DNA of 64,000 bases from Ruegeria sp. Ofav3-42. Its GTDB lineage: Bacteria > Pseudomonadota > Alphaproteobacteria > Rhodobacterales > Rhodobacteraceae. The notes beneath the pieces are model-generated. The model worked only from the letters and a program-made list of their open reading frames with translations, did no database searches and had not been told where the DNA came from. Made by a program: the position numbers and the translations under genes. Positions 9,632-17,374 of this stretch are shown piece after piece. Location of the stretch: positions 493,050-557,049 of the forward strand of contig NZ_JAKRGB010000001.1 in NCBI RefSeq assembly GCF_022347725.1, read 5' to 3'. Each line of letters opens with the position of its first letter. Within the stretch, counting starts at the first letter, position 1.

Positions 9632-10690
9632 CTAGAACATAGGACGCGACACAGGCGCGCTCAGGCCGGATGTGACGTTTATCAAATCCATCTCACCCAT
9701 CCCCTTGATGTCGACGCGTCCCAGATCAGAGACTTGGAATTCATCGATCAGCGCGTATTTCATCTCTTCCGGGGCGACGATATTCATTGGATTTGCAAAG
9801 ACTTGCAGGCGTGAGGCAATGTTTACCGCAGGTCCGAACACGTCATAGACGTATTTCTGAATGCCCACGACCGAACCGACAGCCGCCCCCATGCCCAAAC
9901 CGACCCTTGCCTGCCATTTGTGTGGATGGCTTTCGTTGCGCCGTTCGAGGTAACGCAGGAACCGAACCGCACAGTGTGCCACCGCAGTTGCATGATCCGG
10001 CGTTGGATCGGGCATTCCAGAGACCGCAAGGTAAGCGTCGCCGATTGTCTTGATCCTCTCACATCCGAACTGTTCAACGATCCGGTCGAAGGCCGTGAAG
10101 ATGTCATTCAACTCGCTGAGCGTGACCGTCGGATCGGTTTTGGCTGCAAAGTCCGTGAAGCCGACAAAATCCAGCATCACCACTGAGACCTGGTCGAAAA
10201 GCTGCGGCGTGACGACGCCAAAGGTTTTGAACTCTTCATACACAGCGCGCGGCATCAGGTTTAGCAACAGTCGTTCTACCCGCTCTTTCTCACGCTCTAA
10301 CTCGCGAGTATTGCGTTCGACCATTGTCGAATAGCTGTCGATCATGCTTTCAAGTTCGCGAATGCGAGTGATGTTCTGAAACTCGACGACCAGAACCTGC
10401 TCGGACAGACCGTTTGCCAAAGATACCGCGGTTGCAAAAATCAGTGTCCGGCGCTTGGGTTTGACCTGCAACTCGACCGAATAACGCAGGCCCGATTGCT
10501 TTACGTCATCAAGTTCCTTTCGATCGAGATCGGGAAAATAGTCCAACAGGGTTTGACTGTCGCTCGGCGCCCCGAACCACTCGGCAAACGGGCCGTTGTG
10601 AAAAACGAACGTCAAATCCGAGGCGCGCACAACTGCAACACCGACACCTATCGCGCGCAGCAGTTGTTCATTTATGGCCAGAATACTCAT
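9632..10690 (-). CDS. PAS-linked class III adenylate/guanylate cyclase
   Basis: A 352-residue soluble signalling protein. Residues 1-110 look like a PAS fold. A charged coiled coil (about 115-140) and the LLLNLMP linker typical of many cyclases follow, then a class III cyclase domain. All catalytic residues are present: metal-binding Asp174 and Asp218, base-selecting Lys214 and Asp283 (the pair for adenine), transition-state Asn290 and Arg294. I therefore predict cAMP synthesis. Its start overlaps the stop of the truncated haemoglobin gene (ATGA), so the two are translated together, suggesting that haem-bound gas tunes the cyclase. Confidence 0.93.
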   Translation of the reverse strand: MSILAINEQLLRAIGVGVAVVRASDLTFVFHNGPFAEWFGAPSDSQTLLDYFPDLDRKELDDVKQSGLRYSVELQVKPKRRTLIFATAVSLANGLSEQVLVVEFQNITRIRELESMIDSYSTMVERNTRELEREKERVERLLLNLMPRAVYEEFKTFGVVTPQLFDQVSVVMLDFVGFTDFAAKTDPTVTLSELNDIFTAFDRIVEQFGCERIKTIGDAYLAVSGMPDPTPDHATAVAHCAVRFLRYLERRNESHPHKWQARVGLGMGAAVGSVVGIQKYVYDVFGPAVNIASRLQVFANPMNIVAPEEMKYALIDEFQVSDLGRVDIKGMGEMDLINVTSGLSAPVSRPMF

Positions 10691-11067
10691 GCCGCGTTGC
10701 GCGCGACTATGATTGCGCGTTTTGACTCAATAGCATCAAGGGCAATCTTTATGTGCGCATCTTCCATCCCGTGCATCGACAGAGCCTCACTGAACAGCGC
10801 GGCCATCTCGTCAAAATCAGCGTGAGAGATATTCAGGTGCCGATGCACCGCCTCAATCCTGTCGTCACTAAAGGAGGCAGGTCCACCGACGAGCGAAGAA
10901 ACGAATTTCGTCTGGTGATCAATCAGGCGCGGCATGTCTATGTCTTCGAAATGGCCACCGATCTGGTCGGAATCCAAAGCCATCTCATAAAAAGTCATCA
11001 CGATCCGACTGATCGTTTTGAAGCCGCCATACCTTTCGTAAATTGTCTGACCCACACCAACACCCAA
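10687..11067 (-). CDS. Group I truncated haemoglobin
   Basis: About 126 residues with the two-over-two globin pattern of TrHb1: the TIYERYGG N-terminal motif, distal Tyr B10 (Tyr27 in TFYEMAL), E-helix LIDHQTKFV with Gln52, the LVGGPASF glycine motif, and proximal His F8 (His75 in AVHRHLNI). It binds haem and O2, NO or CO. The frame has no ATG start; TTG at 11067 or GTG at 11055 are the options, which changes only four residues. It is the first gene of a two-gene unit with the cyclase, overlapping it by four bases. Confidence 0.93.
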   Translation of the reverse strand: MGVGVGQTIYERYGGFKTISRIVMTFYEMALDSDQIGGHFEDIDMPRLIDHQTKFVSSLVGGPASFSDDRIEAVHRHLNISHADFDEMAALFSEALSMHGMEDAHIKIALDAIESKRAIIVARNAA

Positions 11068-11093
11068 GCTTTACCCACCACTAACGCCACAAG

Positions 11094-11121
11094 GTTATAT
11101 CATATTGACAGTTTTGTTAAC
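11094..11121 (-). promoter_or_regulatory. Possible sigma70-type promoter of the haemoglobin-cyclase unit
   Basis: On the minus strand GTTAAC (11116-11121) and TATAAC (11094-11099) are separated by 16 bases, about 27 bp before the first possible start codon. Hexamers match the consensus only in part. Confidence 0.3.
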
Positions 11122-11180
11122 GCTTATGAGGCAATTGGTTGTTGCACGGCAACTGCGCTAGAATTTGGCAAAGGGTGAAC

Positions 11181-12023
11181 TCAAACGCTCAGGTCATCGG
11201 CGCAGGGAATGAAACCAACGTACCCGCCTTGATCCAGCAACCGCGCCTGGCCGCCCATCCGCCAATACAACTTGCGCCGCGCAGCCTGTAACTCACGCCG
11301 AGTGCGGAACCAGAGCGGTCCTTTGTCCAGACCGCTATTGATCTTTCGGTCCTGCGACCGTTCGCTGATCTTCACCGCCTCGACCGTCTGATCCTGTTGT
11401 TTCGACCAGATCATTTGAACCCCAACCGCAGGAAAGCACTGGTACATTCGCCAGTCCGGTCGGGGGATCGAAACGAAATCGTCCAAGTGATCAGAGTATT
11501 TCTCAGACCAGGTCAAAAGTTTGCGGCAGGCTTCGTGCGAAAGAACGTAAGCCGCCGCGCTGGGGGCCATCTCAAGCATGGGGCGGACGTTTACGCCCGC
11601 AAGCTGCAGCTCGGGCCCAAATCGAAGGGAACGGGGCGAGTAGTCAAGCTTGATCATGTCGTACGCGTCACCTGCGTCCAACAAGGCCGAGATCGCCGAG
11701 CCCGCCTGAGTGGACATTTCAACGTCGTCTTCGAAAACAGCAACCGCCTTCAGATTTCGATCTACGGCGTTCTGCCAAACGGCGCGATGGCTTTCAAAGC
11801 AGGCGATTTCGCTTTGCTTCAATCCCCAGCGACTGCCCGTGCCCGGAACATAGCCATTGCCAACCAGCGCCTCGGGTTGCTGTGCGTCTGTCGCACTGAA
11901 CCGTGTGGCCCCGGCCAGTCCAGAATGGGCAAACTGCGTTTCCATAAAGGCCCGACGCGCGGGAACCCGATCCAGATTGATGAAAAAGGCACCCGTCTCT
12001 GGTGGCAGTTCCTGACGTCCCAC
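11181..12023 (-). CDS. Glycosyltransferase family 25 protein
   Basis: A LOS/LPS-type GT25 protein that would add a sugar to a surface glycan in the cytoplasm. It begins near FFINLDRVPARRAFME, the family's N-terminal signature, and contains the AVFEDDVEM segment with the acidic EDD metal/nucleotide-sugar motif, and a later SAAAYVLSHEACRKLL block. The GTG at 12023 is chosen because AAAGGA lies six bases upstream; the frame also opens at ATG 12059 and TTG 12074, but those add residues before the conserved start without a clear ribosome-binding site. It is downstream of creatinase on the same strand with a 194-bp gap and is probably unrelated to it. Confidence 0.85.
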   Translation of the reverse strand: MGRQELPPETGAFFINLDRVPARRAFMETQFAHSGLAGATRFSATDAQQPEALVGNGYVPGTGSRWGLKQSEIACFESHRAVWQNAVDRNLKAVAVFEDDVEMSTQAGSAISALLDAGDAYDMIKLDYSPRSLRFGPELQLAGVNVRPMLEMAPSAAAYVLSHEACRKLLTWSEKYSDHLDDFVSIPRPDWRMYQCFPAVGVQMIWSKQQDQTVEAVKISERSQDRKINSGLDKGPLWFRTRRELQAARRKLYWRMGGQARLLDQGGYVGFIPCADDLSV

Positions 12024-12217
12024 GGCTATTCCTTTCAAGCGGTTGTGCCAGATACACATCCGCGATGCAGACAATCAACCCCGCGACTGGCCAATGTGCA
12101 TCCGCCAGAGCCTACCCGGAGTTGGGTGTCCCGATTGACCTGCACTCCATGGGTGTGGACGCGGTCATCTTCCGTGAGAATGGCAAGAAGGGCCGACTGC
12201 CCCTCTCGCCTAATCGA

Positions 12218-13438
12218 TCAAGCGCTGATCGTGTTGTGCTCGGGCCCGTAGGGGAAACCCGTGATGTTCTCGGCTCCGGCTTCCTCGACGACCAGGATGT
12301 CATGCTCGCGATAGCCGCCCGCACCTTTCTGGCCTTCCGGAATCCACAGCATTGGTTCTATGGAAACAACCATGCCGGGCTCCAGAACCGTATCGATGTC
12401 TTCACGTAGTTCCAGTCCTGCTTCGCGCCCGTAGTAGTGGCTGAGGATACCGAAGGAATGGCCATATCCGAATGAACGATACTGCAGCAGGCCCTCATCA
12501 GCGAAGAACCGGTTGATTTCCTCACAGATGCCGGAACAGGTCGCACCGGGTTTGATCAGGCTCAGCCCCAGTTCATGTGCGGCAACGTTGGCCTTCCAGA
12601 TGCGGAGGCCTTCGGCGTCAGGCTCACCCAGAAACAAAGTGCGTTCCAGAGCCGTATAATAGCCCGAGATCATCGGGAAGGTGTTCAGCGACAGGATATC
12701 GCCCTTCTCCAGCACCCGTTTGGTGACGGGATTATGAGCCCCATCGGTGTTCAGACCGGACTGGAACCAGACCCATGTGTCGCGATACTCGGCGTCGGGA
12801 TAGGCGCGCGCGATTTCGGCTTCCATTGCGTCGCGTCCGGCCATGGCGATCTCGATCTCGGTCGCACCTTCGCGGATGGCTGCGTGAATGGCCGCGCCCC
12901 CTACATCCGCCGTTCGCGCGCCGCCCTTGATCAGTTCGATCTCTTCCGCAGACTTAACCATACGTGCAGCCATCGTATCGGGCGCGATATCCAATAGCTC
13001 CGGCCCACCCAGCATGTCCAGCGCGGTGTCACGCATGGCCAATGTCATGTGGTCGCCTTCGATACCGACCCGCTTGGTCGAACCAATCAAGCTCGCCACC
13101 GCGCGCCAGTAATTGTTCCGCTTCCAGTCCGTATAGATCACGTTTTCCTCGACCGAGCGCCGCCATGGCTGGCCCGCGTCGATATTCGCTGACACGGTAG
13201 TGCACGCATCCTGCGTCACGACGCAGCCGTAAGGACGGCCGAACGAGCAATACAGAAAGCCCGAGTAATACGCGATGTTGTGCATCGACGTCAGCAGCAC
13301 CGCCGGGATGTCGCGCGCCGCCATGGTCGCACGAAGGCTGGTCAGACGACGGGCGTATTCCGCCTTGCTGAAAGGCAACGGAGCCTTGTCGCCATTGTGG
13401 CAGGTGAAGAACTCGGGGCGATTTTGCAAATCAGTCAT
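12218..13438 (-). CDS. Creatinase (creatine amidinohydrolase)
   Basis: It hydrolyses creatine to sarcosine and urea. The 406-residue protein follows the Pseudomonas putida creatinase closely in the parts I can recall, e.g. HNIAYYSGFLYCSFGRPY, the TWVWFQSGLNTDGAHNP block and ALERTLFL. The catalytic residues of that enzyme, His232, Glu262, Arg335 and Glu358, correspond here to His235, Glu265, Arg338 and Glu361. The usual M24 metal ligands are replaced (Asn in SLNTFP), as expected for the metal-free creatinase branch. The ATG at 13438 follows GAGGAG; an upstream extension has no ribosome-binding site. It sits just downstream of a Pot-type ABC transporter on the same strand. Confidence 0.94.
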   Translation of the reverse strand: MTDLQNRPEFFTCHNGDKAPLPFSKAEYARRLTSLRATMAARDIPAVLLTSMHNIAYYSGFLYCSFGRPYGCVVTQDACTTVSANIDAGQPWRRSVEENVIYTDWKRNNYWRAVASLIGSTKRVGIEGDHMTLAMRDTALDMLGGPELLDIAPDTMAARMVKSAEEIELIKGGARTADVGGAAIHAAIREGATEIEIAMAGRDAMEAEIARAYPDAEYRDTWVWFQSGLNTDGAHNPVTKRVLEKGDILSLNTFPMISGYYTALERTLFLGEPDAEGLRIWKANVAAHELGLSLIKPGATCSGICEEINRFFADEGLLQYRSFGYGHSFGILSHYYGREAGLELREDIDTVLEPGMVVSIEPMLWIPEGQKGAGGYREHDILVVEEAGAENITGFPYGPEHNTISA

Positions 13439-13519
13439 GTGGTCTCTCCTCAATGCCGGACTGGCATCGCCCGGCCACAAGCCCCGGCGTTCAGGACAAG
13501 CGGCCTCGGGAACCGAGAG

Positions 13520-13568
13520 CCATGCACCCCGCTTTGCGTCACGACGCCATCGTGACCGAGGTGCATGG
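13520..13568 (-). repeat. Nested inverted repeat between transporter and creatinase genes
   Basis: Outer arms CCATGCACC (13520-13528) and GGTGCATGG (13560-13568) enclose inner arms GTCACGA (13538-13544) and TCGTGAC (13550-13556) around the loop CGCCA. On the transcribed strand this is a 9-bp stem, an asymmetric 3/9 internal loop and a 7-bp stem. It lies in the 160-bp gap upstream of creatinase. There is no T-tract, so it is not a standard terminator. Confidence 0.75.
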
Positions 13569-13598
13569 TGAAATCGCTAAATCAGCTTTCGAGTCGCG

Positions 13599-14810
13599 TC
13601 AAGCCGGGCTGAGACCCCGCAGCCGTTCAGACCGACGACGTAATAGTTCGACCGTGGTCAACAAGGCAATCGAGATCACCACAAGGATAGTCGCAACCGC
13701 CAGAATTGTCGGGCTGATCTGCTCACGCAAGCCGGTGAACATCTGCCAGGGCAGCGTCTTCTGGCTGGCCGAGCCAACGAACAACACAACGACAACCTCG
13801 TCAAAGGACGTGATAAAGGCGAACAACCCGCCTGATATCACACCGGGCAAGATCAGCGGCATCTGGATTTTGAAGAACGTCCTGACCGGCCCGGCCCCCA
13901 TATTCGCGGCAGCCCGCGTCAGCGATTGATCGAACCCGACCAGAGTAGCCGTCACGGTAATGATCACGAATGGGATACCAAGTACGGCGTGCGCGAGGAT
14001 GACTTTGATGTAGCCGACAAAGTTCTTATCCATGCCCAGCGTGCCTTCAAGAAAACGCCCGATATCGCTGTAAAAGAAGAACATTCCGGTGGCTGAGATA
14101 ATCAGGGGTACGATCATTGGCGAGATCAAGATACCCATTATGGCCCGACGCCCCGGAACGTGCGACTGGCTGAGCCCGATCGCAGCCAAAGTGCCCAGCG
14201 TTACCGAGATGACGGTCGCAATCGGCGCGATGATCAGCGAATTCTTGAAGCTGCGTTGCCATTCGTTGTTGGTGAAGAAATCGCGATAATGCTTCAGCGA
14301 GTACCCCTCGGGGTCCAGCCGCAACATCTCGGGCGTAAAGGTGAAGAAGTCTTGCGCGTTGAAGGACAGCGGCAGAACCACAAGGATCGGTGTGATCAGG
14401 AACACGAATATCGCACCGCAAATCACCCGGAACGTATAGTGCCAAAGCACCTGACCGCCGGTCATGTAGGGCAACAGCTTTTGACGATACCGGCCTTCGT
14501 AAAGCCAGAAGATGAAGAACGCAAAGAACCACCCCACCAATAGCCCGACGATCAGCCCCGTCATTCCGGCAAAGAAAAAGCCGATTGCGCCAATGCCCAG
14601 GATCGTGATCCAGCGCGCGATACGCTCGTTGTCCAGAATGGTGATGTATAGCCAGGCCAACCCTGCCATCAAAGCAGCGCCAATCAGAATGCCCAGCAGG
14701 ACATTGCCCTGCCCGGCACCGACGAACATACCGACAAAGCCTCCGGCGATGGCGACAGTTGGCAGGACGACCGACAACGGTTTGCGGGATATAGGTGTAA
14801 GTGCAGCCAT
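13599..14810 (-). CDS. ABC transporter permease, PotC-like
   Basis: A 403-residue inner-membrane permease. The C-terminal two-thirds is a BPD_transp_1 domain with the EAA-loop region RAAANMGAGPVRTFFKIQMPLILPG that contacts the ATPase. It is longer than PotC because it carries three or four extra N-terminal helices (about residues 1-105). It comes directly after the first permease gene with a 4-bp gap. With the binding protein, the PotB-like permease and the ATPase it makes a polyamine/compatible-amine type importer. The creatinase gene follows, which points to creatine or a related guanidino compound as cargo. Confidence 0.92.
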   Translation of the reverse strand: MAALTPISRKPLSVVLPTVAIAGGFVGMFVGAGQGNVLLGILIGAALMAGLAWLYITILDNERIARWITILGIGAIGFFFAGMTGLIVGLLVGWFFAFFIFWLYEGRYRQKLLPYMTGGQVLWHYTFRVICGAIFVFLITPILVVLPLSFNAQDFFTFTPEMLRLDPEGYSLKHYRDFFTNNEWQRSFKNSLIIAPIATVISVTLGTLAAIGLSQSHVPGRRAIMGILISPMIVPLIISATGMFFFYSDIGRFLEGTLGMDKNFVGYIKVILAHAVLGIPFVIITVTATLVGFDQSLTRAAANMGAGPVRTFFKIQMPLILPGVISGGLFAFITSFDEVVVVLFVGSASQKTLPWQMFTGLREQISPTILAVATILVVISIALLTTVELLRRRSERLRGLSPA

Positions 14811-14814
14811 GTTT

Positions 14815-16089
14815 TTATCCCAGCTTGACGTTATCGATGCCTACAATCTTGTCGTAGCACCAGTAGAGAAGCAGAACGACCGCCAGCAGGATCGTCCCCA
14901 GTGCCGCAGCCAATCCCCAGTTCAGCGAAGACGAGATGTGGTAGGCAATCCGGTTCGAGATGAAGACACCCTTGGTGCCGCCTACGATCTCGGGCGTGAT
15001 ATAGTAACCGATGGCCAGAATGAACACGAGGATCGACCCCGCGCCGATGCCCGGTATCGATTGCGGGAAGTAGATCCGCCAGAAGGTTGTCCAGTTCGTG
15101 GCCCCCATGGATTTGGCAGCGCGTGTGTAGGACGGCGGGATCGTCTGCATTACCGAATACATTGGCAGGATCATGAACGGCAGCAGGATATGCGTCATCG
15201 CAATGATCGTGCCGATCTGGTTGTTGATGATCACAAGCCGGGCGTCATCTGCAACAAGTCCCAGCCAGACCAGCGTTTCGTTTATAACACCCTGCTGCTG
15301 CAGCATCACTTTCCATGCCGAAGTCCGAACCAAAAGCGAAGTCCAGAACGGCAGTAGCACAAGGATCATCAACAGGTTTGACACGCGCATCGGCAAGTTC
15401 GCCAACAGGTACGAGATAGGATATGCCAGCAGGATACAGGCCCCGGTAATGACCAGCGACATGAACAGAGTCCGGCCGAACAGTTTGACGAGGATTTGCT
15501 TGTCCTCGGGCTGCGCCGCAACCCCGTCCGGGGTCAGTCTCAGGTCCACCGCAGCTAGAAAATAGCCCGGAGTAATGTTCCGCGCGTGGGTCTTGATAAC
15601 GCGCCAATTTTCAACATCTGCCCAATCGTCTTCCGCGTCGATGAGTTTGTCCTTGAACGGGGCATCCGCTTCGGGATCCCATTTCCGGATTTTACGACCT
15701 GTTTTACGGAACAAGGATGAAATGCCGGGTTCTTCATAGTTCAGCCGGGACCCGAGCCGGGTGTGCCGTTTTTCATTCACTGCGACGATCATGTCGCGAA
15801 CGAAAGCGTCATAAACTTCCTCATCCGGCAATTCGCCGGTTGTTTCATCCCAATTGCTCAGCGCCTCAACCGTCAGGGGCAGCGTGTTCTCGACAATCCC
15901 GTTTTCGACAGACCGAAACAGCATGGACGCAATGGGTATTATGAACGAGAAGAGAACGAACAAAAGAAGGGGGGCAATCAGCAGCAGGGCACGCAGCTTT
16001 TGTCGCCGCAACGAACGCGATAGCGATTGCTTGAGCGGAGTTCCATCGGCGGCCAGCATCGGTCCAGCTTTTTGACTTGCGTCAGTCAT
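14815..16089 (-). CDS. ABC transporter permease, PotB-like
   Basis: A 424-residue permease. After one membrane helix (about 32-55) comes an unusual polar insert of some 140 residues (about 60-200, rich in Asp, Glu and Arg, likely periplasmic) before the BPD_transp_1 core. The core holds the coupling loop TRAAKSMGATNWTTFWRIYFPQSIPG. PotB homologues are usually shorter, near 280-300 residues, so the periplasmic insert is a mark of this subfamily. It is the first permease of the pair downstream of the binding-protein gene, from which it is separated by a stem-loop. Confidence 0.92.
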   Translation of the reverse strand: MTDASQKAGPMLAADGTPLKQSLSRSLRRQKLRALLLIAPLLLFVLFSFIIPIASMLFRSVENGIVENTLPLTVEALSNWDETTGELPDEEVYDAFVRDMIVAVNEKRHTRLGSRLNYEEPGISSLFRKTGRKIRKWDPEADAPFKDKLIDAEDDWADVENWRVIKTHARNITPGYFLAAVDLRLTPDGVAAQPEDKQILVKLFGRTLFMSLVITGACILLAYPISYLLANLPMRVSNLLMILVLLPFWTSLLVRTSAWKVMLQQQGVINETLVWLGLVADDARLVIINNQIGTIIAMTHILLPFMILPMYSVMQTIPPSYTRAAKSMGATNWTTFWRIYFPQSIPGIGAGSILVFILAIGYYITPEIVGGTKGVFISNRIAYHISSSLNWGLAAALGTILLAVVLLLYWCYDKIVGIDNVKLG

Positions 16090-16116
16090 CGGTGCCCCTT
16101 GGGTTTTCTTGGGTTT

Positions 16117-16136
16117 GGGGGCGGCGAACCGCCCCC
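16117..16136 (-). promoter_or_regulatory. Intercistronic stem-loop after the binding-protein gene
   Basis: Perfect 8-bp GC stem GGGGGCGG/CCGCCCCC with a four-base loop (TTCG on the transcribed strand). It lies in the 73-bp gap between the substrate-binding protein gene and the first permease gene. There is no T-tract. Such hairpins often protect the upstream mRNA from 3' decay or attenuate the downstream genes. Confidence 0.65.
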
Positions 16137-16162
16137 AGTAAACGTTTCAGATCAGCAGACAC

Positions 16163-17260
16163 TTACTGCGACAACCACGCCTGGAACTGTGCATCCAGAT
16201 CGTCGCGGTAGTCGGCCCACCATTCGTAGTTGTTCACAAATGTGTTTTCCGCATTGTTGGGATCGGTCGGCATGTGCGGTGCCATATCAATACCCAGTTC
16301 GGCATGTTTTCCTACCAGCGGAGCCGAAGATGCGCGCGCCGGACCATACGAGATGTAAGCCGCCTGATCCGCCAGTCGCTGCGTGTCAGAGGCAAAACGG
16401 ATGTAGTCCAGAGCCCGTGCTTCACGTTCCGGGCTCAGCCCCGCAGGGATCGCAAATCCGTCCAGGTCGAACATCTGCCAATCCCAGGCCATTCCAACCG
16501 GCTGGTTTTGCTCGGCAATCATCGAGAACAGACGTCCGTTATAAGAAGAGCCCATGAAAATCTCGCCGTCCGCCAGCAACTGTACAGGCTCAGCCGCCGC
16601 AGACCACCAGATCGTCTCGTCTTTGATGGTATCCAGCTTGGCAAAGGCACGCTTTACACCTTCTTCCGTTTCAAGTGTGTCGTAGACCTCTTCGTATGGA
16701 ACGCCATCGCACAACAGCGCCCACTCCATGTTGGCGATCGGGCGCTTGTTCAGTGCGCGCTTACCTGGGTACTTTTCCAGATCGAAGACATCACAAGCGC
16801 CGGTGGGCGGTTCAACACCATCGGGCACCAAGTCGGTCCGATAGCCGAAGGTCGTCGAAAAGACGATCAGCGGAATATAGCATGGCGAGACCAGCTGATT
16901 ACCGAAATCCTCGGTTGCCGACGTGCCGTCCGGCGCCGCGGCCAGATGCTCTTCGGGATCGATCTCGATGATCAAACCTTCGTCGCAGGCGCGAATATTG
17001 TCCGCCGCCTCAAGATCGACAACGTCCCAGGTGACATTGTCCGCTTCGTTCATGGCACGCAGCTTGGCAACGCCTTCTGGTGAGGAGTCGTCATTCAGAA
17101 TGGTGACGCCCGTTTTTTCCGTATAGGGCTCGTGATACGCCTTCAGCTGTGATTTGGAGTACGCGCCGCCCCAGGAGACGATGGTCATCTCTTCGGCCAT
17201 TGCGCCACCGGCGATCGCGGCAATCGCACTCGCCAATAGAGTGGTTTTGGTAACTTTCAT
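16163..17260 (-). CDS. ABC transporter substrate-binding protein, PotD/PotF-like
   Basis: A 365-residue periplasmic binding protein with a clear Sec signal peptide (residues 1-22, AGGAMA|EE), the TIVSWGGAYSKSQ start of the spermidine/putrescine-binding fold, and the WDVVDLEAADN segment. A pair of cysteines (DACEG-like ACDEG and SPCYIP, plus GACDVF) is retained. PotD-type proteins bind cationic amines; the creatinase further along the same run suggests a creatine-like ligand, but the pocket cannot be read with certainty. The gene is flanked on both sides by GC-rich stem-loops, a common way to set binding-protein mRNA above the rest. Confidence 0.92.
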   Translation of the reverse strand: MKVTKTTLLASAIAAIAGGAMAEEMTIVSWGGAYSKSQLKAYHEPYTEKTGVTILNDDSSPEGVAKLRAMNEADNVTWDVVDLEAADNIRACDEGLIIEIDPEEHLAAAPDGTSATEDFGNQLVSPCYIPLIVFSTTFGYRTDLVPDGVEPPTGACDVFDLEKYPGKRALNKRPIANMEWALLCDGVPYEEVYDTLETEEGVKRAFAKLDTIKDETIWWSAAAEPVQLLADGEIFMGSSYNGRLFSMIAEQNQPVGMAWDWQMFDLDGFAIPAGLSPEREARALDYIRFASDTQRLADQAAYISYGPARASSAPLVGKHAELGIDMAPHMPTDPNNAENTFVNNYEWWADYRDDLDAQFQAWLSQ

Positions 17261-17333
17261 TGTTAACTCCCTGTTTTACCCGTTAGTTTTTGCTTTGATA
17301 ACCGGATCACGGGGCAACCCGATCATCTGATTG

Positions 17334-17362
17334 TCCCGCGCGCCCGGGCGGACTGCGCGGGA
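17334..17362 (-). promoter_or_regulatory. Intercistronic stem-loop before the binding-protein gene
   Basis: 8-bp stem TCCCGCGC/GCGCGGGA around a 13-base GC-rich loop, in the 114-bp gap between the ATPase stop codon and the binding-protein start. It has no T-tract, so processing or mRNA-stability is as likely as termination. Confidence 0.5.
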
Positions 17363-17374
17363 AGTTTCTCGGTC

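Noticed and set aside
12218..13438. Reading the creatinase as an Xaa-Pro aminopeptidase
   Set aside because: The M24 metal ligands are replaced and all four creatinase catalytic residues are kept, so the general peptidase label does not fit.
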